This document shows, one piece after another, positions 36,101 through 44,800 of a stretch of DNA of 64,000 nt. Location of the stretch: assembly GCF_020382885.2 (NCBI RefSeq), contig NC_058506.1:17772318-17836317 (forward strand). Direction: 5' to 3'. Position 1 is the stretch's first letter, and every line of letters begins with the position of its first letter. Below the pieces are notes generated by a model, which ran no database searches, had not been told where the DNA came from, and worked only from the letters and a program-made list of their open reading frames with translations. The translations under genes were made by a program, and so were the position numbers. The DNA comes from Scatophagus argus. Lineage: Eukaryota > Chordata > Actinopteri > Scatophagidae.

Positions 36101-37760
36101 TAAAAAAAAAATAATTAAATGTCGCATATGAAGTGATTAAAATTGCAGTTTTTTTTGATTGCATTGTAAATTGGTATACATTGATAATGAAAATTTAGTT
36201 CCTTATATTGTATTTATATCTATTTGTTTTTCTACTTTAAAAGTTGTTCTCTTTTTATATATAATTCTTACATAGCCCTGTTTGATATTTATAACGTTGA
36301 TGACGTTTTGTCAAAGTTGTGGCCGACATGACGCTTGAAGTTTGTGTTCTTTTAGGCTTTTGATGCACGAGGTGAGATGGAGCCTGATGGGATCAACATG
36401 CTGGCAGGACGCACTGTTGGTTTGAAAGCCCCTTTTTACAGAAGACACGTCACACTAGTTGAAACTATTGACATGTATAAAGATGGATGACTTGTCTCCA
36501 CTTCCTCCTGCTGTACAAAAGTGAAGCCAAAATATCTCCGATACGAGCATTGCCATCTTGTGCTAATGATGTCATAGATGGCATCTTAGTGATTGGCCGG
36601 TGGAGCCACAGGATCGAGTTCCTGCCCATCCACCTGTAACCCCTGATAAGAACTGCCTAAAATGAGATTTATTTGTACTTGAAGTTTTTTGGTTTAGTCT
36701 GTGCTCCCTCAGCTGATATGGAAGGGTGATGGTTTCATGAGCTGTACCGGAGCCTGCCACCAGGGGGCGTTCAGAATGTTTTGTTTACACTTTTGGGCAG
36801 CTCTCATGTTGTCCATTTAGCTGTTTCAGTTTCAGGTTCCTCACTGGCTCACTGTCACACACCATCACACTGTCATGGCTTTGGGAAGCTTTAATAGACC
36901 ATTAATTCAATTCAGTTCAGTTCAGTATTAATGTTACTAATAACAGCTGTACCTCTGGTAAATGTTCAAACTCTATGGGGTTTTTTTTTCCATAATCTGG
37001 CCTACTTGCTACTGTTGTTCCAAAAAGCACCTCGAAGCAACTCGCAACAAGCATAAAAGAATGATTGTTTTGTCGGCCTTCATCAGCTACAGCTCAGGCT
37101 TTGACAGTATGTCACAGCAGGACAGTGGCTTGTCTTTCGCTGAGGGTTTCTCCCATCCGTAGTCATAAATCAAAAACTGTGACTGGTGTAATGACTGACG
37201 TATTTGCCGGCGTGTGACCTCAGAGCACCCTGAGTGTCCGTGTACATCTATTTCACCAGGCAGTTTTTGGTTCTTGTCTGAAATGTTTGGTTAAATGTAT
37301 GGACAAGGTGTAAGAATTATTGTTACAAAACAACAGTTTATTTCCTGAATTTTGTTTATGGGATTAAGGGATGATTATGAAAGGTGGATTACTTTACAGT
37401 AGAGTGAATAACACAATTAATTTACTAACATTTTTGTCATTTTTCAGTTTTTTCAAGTTAAGTCAGCGCTGTCGCAAGGCACAAGATATTATGCTATATT
37501 CGATTTTTTCATTACTTTTTCACTACATTATATTTCTCATTTTTTCGTTTAAGCATCATATCAACACGTCGTCTGTTGTCTGTAGATGATGATTTCCAAA
37601 AATATTACCTCACATTTTGCTTGTTTTTGAGAAGGCGTGAAGCCCAGTTATTCCTAACGCGTGATTGGCGAAGCCTGTAAAGCTTTGTATTATTCCCATT
37701 TTATTCCTGCATGATTGTTGTGGAATGTTCAAAAGTTGTGTAATAAATCTGAAAGTAACA
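33145..37760 (+). other. c5orf24 3' UTR (probably long) and downstream sequence
   Basis: AT-rich sequence with no recognised gene, consistent with the multi-kilobase 3' UTR of the mammalian gene. Candidate poly(A) signals lie at 36004-36009 and 37742-37747. A (TA)n tract is at about 34455-34473. Open frames near 34644-35180 on the minus strand match nothing known. How far the UTR extends is inferred. Confidence 0.4.
37742..37747 (+). terminator. Candidate distal poly(A) signal of c5orf24
   Basis: AATAAA followed by T- and GT-rich sequence, and the last such site before the convergent TRIM gene and the SINE. A proximal alternative is at 36004-36009. Confidence 0.3.
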
Positions 37761-38298
37761 CATTCTGCTGAAATGTTGTCTTGAAATGTTTTCTTGTTGC
37801 AAAAAGCCAACATTTCTTAAACTTAAAATAATTTATTTTTAATTTGGTGAGCTATTTTCAGTAAGTTGCGGTTATGGGATTGTCTTCATTAATCTCCCTT
37901 TGCGTTTGTCTATTACTAAAATCTCTTCAAAAAGTGACTGATTCAAAAAATTGACCCATTTTTGTTGTCCTCTGACAGTGAAATGAAGAATATAGACCAT
38001 ATAGAGTCATCAGTTAATGTATTTATTTATTTGTAGGGTTTTGAACATTGACTTATCATGAAATGTATGAAATGTTACAATACTTGAATTCAGTTTGGTA
38101 AAGATGATAAGTATTTTCCGGAAGGTTAAATTGAAGATGAAGATGAAGATGATTAAATTGAACACATTTTAAGTTAAGTTAATTTTAAGTGATACATACA
38201 CGTGTTTCTCACACGATTATTCCTTGTTTTGGCTCACTTAGCTGAATTCAGTTTTAACAAGCACAAAAACAGATTTTTACTTTCGCGTTTTGCAAAAG

Positions 38299-38636
38299 GG
38301 ACGGCGTGGTGGTGCAGTGGTTAGCACTGTTATCCCACAGCAGGAGGATTTGAGTCTGGGCCCTTTTGTGTGGAGTTTCCATGTTCTACTTATGCCTGCA
38401 CGGGTTTTCTCCAGGGACTCAGGCTTCCTCCCACAGTCCCCAAAACATGTTCAATAGGTTAATTGCTTGCTCTACATTGCTTCTAGGTGTGAGTGTGTGG
38501 TTGTCTGTCTTTGTGTGTCAGCCTTGCGACTGACTGGACTGGCTCAATCTGCCTTTTGCCCATAGTCAGCTAAGAAAGCCTCCAGCCCCCTGTGATACCC
38601 TCACAGATAAGTGGTATAGAAAATGGATAGACATTC
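38299..38636 (+). mobile_element. tRNA-derived SINE with target-site duplication
   Basis: It starts with a GGTGGTGCAGTGGTTAGCAC head that fits a Pol III A-box, followed by a degraded B-box (TTTGAGTCTGG). The body has the TGTGGAGTTTCCATGTTCT and CTTCCTCCCACAGTCC blocks of a very common fish SINE, and it ends at GGTATAGAAAATGGATAG. The 8-bp sequence TGCAAAAG flanks it at 38291-38298 and 38637-38644, a clear target duplication. It lies between the c5orf24 and TRIM gene 3' ends. Confidence 0.8.
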
Positions 38637-38789
38637 TGCAAAAGTAAAGATAGTTTAATCCTTAAAGAGCAAATATAAAGATGAATTATTTCTTATTACA
38701 TTCTCACCATCTGATTTATCTCTGCAGGGTAAACACACCCCAACATACACTGTGCAGCACCACGGATAAATCACTCTTCAAACTCCTCT

Positions 38790-40466
38790 CTACTTGAATT
38801 CACACAATTCAGCACTGCTTCCGTGTTGTGGACCTGGAAGCCAAAATCCAGCATAGAGAGGCTGAGTGAACGTGGTCTGGACTCTGTGGAGGAGAGTCAT
38901 GCTTTCAGAGATGCTGTAGAAAGACAAAGTACCTGCTTTATGATCCAAATAGACTCCTATTGTGGAGGACTGAGGGCCTGAGATGGAAGTAACAGTATTC
39001 TTGTGTTTGAATTTATAACCACTACTGTTACATTCTAATGTCCAAGATTTTTCATTATATCCAAATCCACATTCGTCTCTGGTCCCTGTTCTGCTGATAC
39101 TCTTGTATGCAACTGCTATATGAACCGTCCCGCTCCACTTCACCTCCCAGTAACAACGTCCACTCAGACCCTCTCGACTCAGAACCTGCCACCTTTCACC
39201 AAATCTGTCTGGGTGACGAACATAAGAACGGTAGACTGACATTAATGTTGCTTTTCTGTTCCCATCACTTAACGACAAACGTGCGTTTGCTGTATTTGGA
39301 TCCAGTGTGATCTGATGAGAATGTTTCAGAAATTCAGCTCTGGTTGTGGGCTCTGCTTGAGGAAGAAAAATATTCACTTCAGCCACTGCCAGTGAGATCT
39401 TTGTCCACTCCTCACTCAGAACAGCCTCCAGTTTATCTCTGGCCTCTGACACAGCAGCTGTCACATCTTTAAAAGAGCTCAGAGGATGGATATCAATGCT
39501 GGGTTGGTCTTTAGGTTCACTCAGGTCAGACAGTGAGGGGTAGTTGTTTAGGAAATGGAGGTGATCCTCTGTGCGTAAGAGTTTCTCCAGCTCAGCGTCT
39601 TTCCTCTTCAGCTCAGTGATCTCCTGCTGCAGCTTGTCCTCGAGCTCTTTAGCTCGTTTCACTTCGGTTTTCTGCTGGGATCTGATCAGCTGCTTCACCT
39701 CGGAGCTTCTTTTCTCAACGAGACGCATCAGCTCCGTGAAGGTCTTCTCGCTGTCCCTCACAGCTTCATCAGCAGAAAAACTGACAGCCTCCGCCCTCTG
39801 CTGAAGCACCTTGACGTCTTTCTCTCTGTCCTGGATTCTCTGTTGGATTTTTTGCTGACTCACCTTGAGCTGCGTCTGCCTCTCAGCCCTTTCTGCTGCA
39901 GCAGAGACTGTGTCATGGCCTCTATGATCATCCATGGAGCAGAGGTAGCAGATACACTGCTGATCAGTGCGGCAGAAAATCTTTATCACCTCATCATGGC
40001 GAGAGCAGATGTCCTCCTGAAGTTTAAAAGTGGCTTCAACCAGCTTGTGTTTCTTTAGTGGAGCTACATTGTAGTGAGGCTGGATGTGCTGCTCACAGTA
40101 AGAGGCCATGCACACCAGGCAGGACTTGAAGGCCTTCAGCTTCCTCCCAGTGCAGTAATCACAGGCCACGTCTCCAGGTTCAGCATAGGAATGATCAGGT
40201 GAAGCAGCTTGAAGTCCTGCGTTCTTCAGTTCCTCCACTAAGTCTGCTAACATGGTGTTTTTCACCAGGACAGGCCTCGGTGTGAAGCTCTGCCTGCACT
40301 GAGGGCAGCTGTGTGCTTGCGTCTCCCTCTCCTCATTCCAGCACTCTTCGATACAGCTCATGCAGTAGTTGTGCCCACAGGGAATCGTCACTGGATCCTT
40401 CAGAAGATCCAGACAGACTGAACAGCTCAGTTTTTCTCGATCCAGTTGAATCACTTGCTGCGCCAT
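38790..40466 (-). CDS. TRIM16/TRIM25-like E3 ubiquitin ligase, copy A (intronless)
   Basis: A single-exon gene of 558 residues. RING C3HC4 residues C15, C18, C30, H32, C35, C38, C54 and C57 are all present. B-box 1 lies at about 102-132 (C102, C105, C116, C119, C124, H127) and B-box 2 at about 154-186. A coiled coil spans about 190-310, and a PRY-SPRY (B30.2) domain about 365-558. Fish carry many such intronless TRIM genes, often annotated TRIM16-like or TRIM25-like. Family members ubiquitinate targets in antiviral signalling, with SPRY as the recognition surface. The target of this one is unknown. It is antisense to its syntenic neighbours. Copy B (42371-44044) is a tandem relative: 9 differences in residues 1-411, 32 in 412-487, none in 488-544. 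An ISRE motif lies 32 nt upstream of the ATG. Confidence 0.93.
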   Translation of the reverse strand: MAQQVIQLDREKLSCSVCLDLLKDPVTIPCGHNYCMSCIEECWNEERETQAHSCPQCRQSFTPRPVLVKNTMLADLVEELKNAGLQAASPDHSYAEPGDVACDYCTGRKLKAFKSCLVCMASYCEQHIQPHYNVAPLKKHKLVEATFKLQEDICSRHDEVIKIFCRTDQQCICYLCSMDDHRGHDTVSAAAERAERQTQLKVSQQKIQQRIQDREKDVKVLQQRAEAVSFSADEAVRDSEKTFTELMRLVEKRSSEVKQLIRSQQKTEVKRAKELEDKLQQEITELKRKDAELEKLLRTEDHLHFLNNYPSLSDLSEPKDQPSIDIHPLSSFKDVTAAVSEARDKLEAVLSEEWTKISLAVAEVNIFLPQAEPTTRAEFLKHSHQITLDPNTANARLSLSDGNRKATLMSVYRSYVRHPDRFGERWQVLSREGLSGRCYWEVKWSGTVHIAVAYKSISRTGTRDECGFGYNEKSWTLECNSSGYKFKHKNTVTSISGPQSSTIGVYLDHKAGTLSFYSISESMTLLHRVQTTFTQPLYAGFWLPGPQHGSSAELCEFK

Positions 40467-40497
40467 TTCTTCTCCAGACGACAGTGAATGTCAGTAA

Positions 40498-40508
40498 GTT
40501 TCACTTTC
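40498..40508 (-). promoter_or_regulatory. Interferon-stimulated response element upstream of TRIM copy A
   Basis: On the minus strand the sequence reads GAAAGTGAAAC, an exact GAAANNGAAAC ISRE core for IRF/ISGF3, 32 nt upstream of the ATG. It is very close to the start codon, so it would need a short 5' UTR or act from within the transcript's first exon. Confidence 0.5.
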
Positions 40509-40872
40509 AGTTCCCGGATAAAAGCTGTAGTCATTTCCTGAATGTTTGTTCACTGATCTCCATTTGACTGGCTTTTCTGCTGCCACATTACATCACATTG
40601 TGTTAACACCCATTTTTACACTGACAGATCTGTGAAAGGGGAGGGAACAACAAACATCTGAGCTGCAGGAACTTTGTGCAGGAGGAGCCTCATCAAGCCA
40701 GTAGGTAAAATCTAAAAAATAAAACAGTCTGTCATTTAAATAACTAGAGAGTTAAAATGAAATACCTTCTTCTGATACAACTACTGCTAATAATGATAAT
40801 AAACTTACACAGCACCTTTCATTGACAAAAGCTCAAAGTGCTTCACAGAATTACTGTAGGCGTGTGTCTGTC

Positions 40873-41290
40873 ATGGTTTGAAGTGTCTGTTTAATTAGCT
40901 TCCAATTTTATTTTGTAATTTTTCTCCCACTGTGCCCTGTTTAGCTTCTCATTTCTTGACTTTGTCTCTTCCCTCCATTTTTGATTGCTTGCCCCACCCT
41001 GCCTGTTTCCACCTGTGTCTTGTCCCCTTTGTCTTTATATACCTGTGCTCTGCTGTTGTGTGTTGTTAGTGCGTCTGTGTTGTGTTTGCTGCCTTCATTG
41101 TGGTCTCTGTGTTTCCTTGTGCTCGCTGAGTTTGCTTTGTTCCTTGTGTTTTGGCAGTGTTGGCCATTTGGATCATGACTGCCTGGACTCCCAGCTGCCT
41201 TTTGTTTGCTTCTGTTCCCTTTCGTGTAAGTTTATGAAAGTCTTTTGCTTACCTTACCCTCACATCAGTGTCTGATAGAGGGACACGAGA
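40873..41290 (+). mobile_element. Possible solo LTR of a Ty3/Gypsy-type element (fossil)
   Basis: The stretch has the composition of fish LTRs: pyrimidine- and GT-rich, with CCACCTGTGTCTTGTCCCC-like text followed by a TATA box (TTTATATACCTGTGCTCTGC, about 41034). No internal retroviral-type genes are seen nearby, so at most a lone LTR remains. Ends, family and age are uncertain. It looks old, with no clear flanking duplication. Confidence 0.35.
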
Positions 41291-41874
41291 TGGACTCGTA
41301 GCAGTGATGGTGTTTGTTGTCTTCCACGTATGACACCAAAAGAGACGCACCAACATTAACTGCCCCTGAACGAAACAAGCTGCCTGTTACTTTTTCTGCT
41401 GCAGGCAGTTAGTTGACTGATACCTCATATGGACCAGACCAGGACCAGATAAAGTCACAGTACTTTCATCAAAGCAACACCAAAGCTTAACTGAACACAA
41501 GCAATACAAATGAACAGATTATTACAAGTACTTCAGCGCACAGGTATCAGTGTAAGTGCAGAGCACAATTTCTGTCTGAAAACGAACACAAGTCATTCCA
41601 TGTTCTACTGCCTTAATCACTAAATTAAATGTTCAAAAATATATTATTCACATAAGGTCATGTAATTACTTACTTACTCCCACACTCAGTTGCTTTTTAT
41701 ATTTCAAAGTGACTCTCGTTCTCTTTTCTCCCAAAGTCTACCTGCCTTTCTGCCTGTGAGGCCCAGCCATAAATAAAGTCTGGTTCAAACAGTGATGCAG
41801 AGTATCTGTTTAAAGACGTAAAACTCGTCTTATCAAGACAGTCAGGTCAATGAAGTTGTTTTCTTCTCTCCAGC

Positions 41875-41880
41875 TTTATT
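41875..41880 (-). terminator. Candidate poly(A) signal of TRIM copy B
   Basis: AATAAA on the minus strand, about 490 nt after the stop of copy B. Position only; use unproven. Confidence 0.35.
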
Positions 41881-42370
41881 ACAGAGCAACGTGTAGTATA
41901 CATATGTGTAAATCACAATACATCACGTCATTTAATTTGTTGCAGTATAAAGTAAAGCACTTGATCTTGTTTGTCTGGAAGACGAGTTCATGTGGAGAAA
42001 CACCATTAACATGTTTAAGTTAAATTCCAAAAATCGTGTTAATAAAGATATGGTCCAACTAAAATTACATTTCATTTTAACTTACATCACAGTCATTTGG
42101 CAGACATTCAAAAATCCAGATACATTTACACATTTTACATATAAGATTATGACTCTTTATGTGAAAAACAAAATTCAGTATTTAGTTGGACAAAAAAGAT
42201 TTTTCATCAGACATTATGAATACCCTCTTTTTTTAAATACACAGTACATCACATAGTCTAATGAAAAGAGATTTTTTTTTTAATTTTACCAAAGAAATAT
42301 TGAATGAAGAAAAATCATTACAGTCCCACCCTCTGTGATGGATCCACAGGAGAACTCTTCAAACTCCTCT

Positions 42371-44044
42371 CTACTTTAGCTCACACAACTCAGCAGTGTC
42401 TCCAGTATTTTGTGGAAGCCAAAATCCAGCATAGAGAGGCTGAGTGAACGTGGTCTGGACTCTGTGGAGGAGAGTCATGCTTTCAGAGATGCTGTAGAAA
42501 GACAAAGTACCTGCTTTATGATCCAAATAGACTCCTATTGTGGAGGACTGAGGGCCTGAGATGGAAGTAACAGTATTCTTATGTCTGAATTTATAACTAC
42601 CATCGTAAATATCTAACACCCAGGATTTGTCATGATTTCCAAATTGATATTCAGTTCTTGTCCGTGTTCGGCTTTTATTTTTGTATGCAACTGCTATAGA
42701 AATGTTCCCGCTCCACTTCATCTCCCAGTAACAACGTCCACTCAGACCCTCTTTACTTAAGACCTGCCACCAATTAAGAAATCTGTCTGAGTGAGTTAAA
42801 CAGAACTGTTGTACTGACATTAATGTTGCTTTTCTGTTCCCATCACTTAATGACAAACGTGTGTTTGCTGTATTTGGATCCAGTGTGATCTGATGAGAAT
42901 GTTTCAGAAATTCAGCTCTGGTTGTGGGCTCTGCTTGAGGAAGAAAAATATTCACTTCAGCCACTGCCAGTGAGATCTTTGTCCACTCCTCACTCAGAAC
43001 AGCCTCCAGTTTATCTCTGGCCTCTGACACAGCAGCTGTCACATCTTTAAAAGAGCTCAGAGGATGGACATCAGTGCTGGGTTGGTCTTTAGGTTCACTC
43101 AGATCAGACAGTGAGGGGTAGTTGCTTAGGAAATGGAGGTGATCCTCTGTGCGTAAGAGTTTCTCCAGCTCAGCGTCTTTCCTCTTCAGCTCAGTGATCT
43201 CCTGCTGCAGCTTGTCCTCGAGCTCTTTAGCTCGACTCACTTCGGTTTTCTGCTGGGATCTGATCAGCTGCTTCACCTCGGAGCTTCTTTTCTCAACAAG
43301 ACGCATCAGCTCCGTGAAGGTCTTCTCGCTGTCCCTCACAGCTTCATCAGCAGAAAAACTGACAGCCTCCGCCCTCTGCTGAAGCACCTTGACGTCTTTC
43401 TCTCTGTCCTGGATTCTCTGTTGGATTTTTTGCTGACTCACCTTGAGCTGCGTCTGCCTCTCAGCCCTTTCTGCTGCAGCAGAGACTGTGTCATGGCCTC
43501 TATGATCATCCATGGAGCAGAGGTAGCAGATACACTGCTGATCAGTGCGGCAGAAAATATTCATCACCTCATCATGGCGAGAGCAGATGTCCTCCTGAAG
43601 TTTAAAAGTGGCTTCAACCAGCTTGTGTTTCTTTAGTGGAGCTACATTGTAGTGAGGCTGGATGTGCTGCTCACAGTAAGAGGCCATGCACACCAGGCAG
43701 GACTTTAAGGCCTTCAGCTTCCTCCCAGTGCAGTAATCACAGGCCACATCTCCAGGTTCAGCATAGGAATGATCAGGTGAAGCAGCTTGAAGTCCTGCGT
43801 TCTTCAGTTCCTCCACTAAGTCTGCTAACATGGTGTTTTTCACCAGGACAGGCCTCGGTGTGAAGCTCTGCCTGCACTGAGGGCAGCTGTGTGCTTGCGT
43901 CTCCCTCTCCTCATTCCAGCACTCTTTGATACAGCTCATGCAGTAGTTGTGCCCACAGGGAATCGTCACTGGATCCTTCAGAAGATCCAGACAGACTGAA
44001 CAGCTCAGTTTTTCTCGATCCAGCTGAATCACTTGCTGCGCCAT
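42371..44044 (-). CDS. TRIM16/TRIM25-like E3 ubiquitin ligase, copy B (intronless)
   Basis: A single-exon gene of 557 residues with the same layout as copy A: intact RING zinc ligands (C15 to C57), two B-boxes, a coiled coil and PRY-SPRY. It differs from A at 9 of the first 411 residues (for example E40K and F113L). Through 412-487, the first part of the SPRY domain, it differs at 32 of 76 residues. The next 57 residues are identical to A, and the last 13 differ again (QNTGDTAELCELK end). The frame is fully open, so it is presumably functional. Nucleotide similarity to A outside the coding region is confined to about 15 nt after the stop and 40 nt before the ATG. It is head-to-head with txndc15, with 756 nt between the starts. 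The ISRE of copy A is altered here. Confidence 0.93.
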   Translation of the reverse strand: MAQQVIQLDREKLSCSVCLDLLKDPVTIPCGHNYCMSCIKECWNEERETQAHSCPQCRQSFTPRPVLVKNTMLADLVEELKNAGLQAASPDHSYAEPGDVACDYCTGRKLKALKSCLVCMASYCEQHIQPHYNVAPLKKHKLVEATFKLQEDICSRHDEVMNIFCRTDQQCICYLCSMDDHRGHDTVSAAAERAERQTQLKVSQQKIQQRIQDREKDVKVLQQRAEAVSFSADEAVRDSEKTFTELMRLVEKRSSEVKQLIRSQQKTEVSRAKELEDKLQQEITELKRKDAELEKLLRTEDHLHFLSNYPSLSDLSEPKDQPSTDVHPLSSFKDVTAAVSEARDKLEAVLSEEWTKISLAVAEVNIFLPQAEPTTRAEFLKHSHQITLDPNTANTRLSLSDGNRKATLMSVQQFCLTHSDRFLNWWQVLSKEGLSGRCYWEMKWSGNISIAVAYKNKSRTRTRTEYQFGNHDKSWVLDIYDGSYKFRHKNTVTSISGPQSSTIGVYLDHKAGTLSFYSISESMTLLHRVQTTFTQPLYAGFWLPQNTGDTAELCELK

Positions 44045-44075
44045 TTCTTCTCCAGACGACAGTGAATGTCAGTAA

Positions 44076-44086
44076 GTTTCAGTCTC
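44076..44086 (-). promoter_or_regulatory. Degenerate ISRE-like site of TRIM copy B
   Basis: At the position equivalent to the ISRE of copy A (32 nt upstream of the ATG), the minus strand reads GAGACTGAAAC. One of the eight fixed bases of GAAANNGAAAC is changed. Beyond this point the two copies stop aligning. Confidence 0.35.
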
Positions 44087-44244
44087 TGAAAACAATAAAT
44101 GTCTGAGCTAAATGAACTTTGAGCCGCAGGTGCTCCAGATGATGGAGGTTATAAAGCTATGCTTCATTCCAGGACGAGTGGCATCAGAGTTGCAGTATCT
44201 ACCACTACTACTAAAACTACTATTATTATTTCTGCTAGTAGTAC

Positions 44245-44350
44245 TAGGCAGTGGTTTCCAACCTTATTTGTGGACGTACCTTCACAGCCCAGTCTGATTA
44301 ACTCAAATACCCCTTCAACAATGCTACCAATTATGTTCCATGTGTTCCCT
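44245..44350. repeat. Fragment of a common teleost repeat
   Basis: The word AGGCAGTGGTTTCCAACC followed by an ACCCCTTC-type stretch resembles dispersed fish repeats. Related words occur (minus strand) near 11640 and near 63858. Family unknown. Confidence 0.35.
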
Positions 44351-44640
44351 TAAATGTATTTCAAGCTGTTATCTAACTACTGATCATATAATAGTGGATA
44401 CTTTCATATAACTGAACTTTTGAACTTTCCATGATTGTCTGTCATATAACCATGGAGTATCAAAAGCTGGAATTTCGCACTATTTATATTACTTTTTTTT
44501 GCAACATAAAGTAAATTCTTCTTTCTGGTCAGTCCTTTGACATATATCAAGTGTCACTGCGTCCGTTCAAAGTAATTTTAATAACAGATTTAATGTAATA
44601 AAGTAATGTACGTAATGTACGCTTGTCACTGCCCTCCTTA

Positions 44641-44760
44641 GGAGCCTTCCGGAAGTCAGCTTCATGCCTGTGCAGAGGTGTAACATTTATTTTCTTCCGC
44701 CATAGCTCGAAACAGTCTTTCCTGTGAGAGAGAACATCACCTCACGTCGCAACATGCCGT
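44641..44760 (+). promoter_or_regulatory. Candidate txndc15 promoter
   Basis: A palindromic ETS site TTCCGGAA (44647-44654) and a CTTCCGCCAT word (44695-44704) lie 100-150 nt upstream of the txndc15 start, as in TATA-less housekeeping promoters. An upstream ATG at about 44754 opens a two-codon uORF (ATG CCG TGA). Confidence 0.4.
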
Positions 44761-44800
44761 GATAACCTGTCAGATTTGTATCAAGCTAATTTGGAAAAAT

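Larger units (their letters stand above)
40509..42370. other. Spacer between the two TRIM genes
   Basis: About 1.9 kb holding the 5' flank of copy A and the probable 3' UTR of copy B. It also contains a LINE/SINE-tail-like fragment near 40800-40855 (AGCACCTTTCATTGAC word) and an LTR-like block at 40873-41290. No further coding exon is recognised. Confidence 0.5.

Noticed and set aside
39107-40567. Open frames on the plus strand across the TRIM genes (also 43149-43863)
   Set aside because: They are antisense shadows of the TRIM coding sequence, occur in both copies because the copies are similar, and match no family.
40873-41290. A protein-coding gene in the Cys/Val/Leu-rich open frames here
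   Set aside because: Translations are low-complexity products of GT- and pyrimidine-rich, LTR-like DNA with a TATA box. No domain is recognisable.
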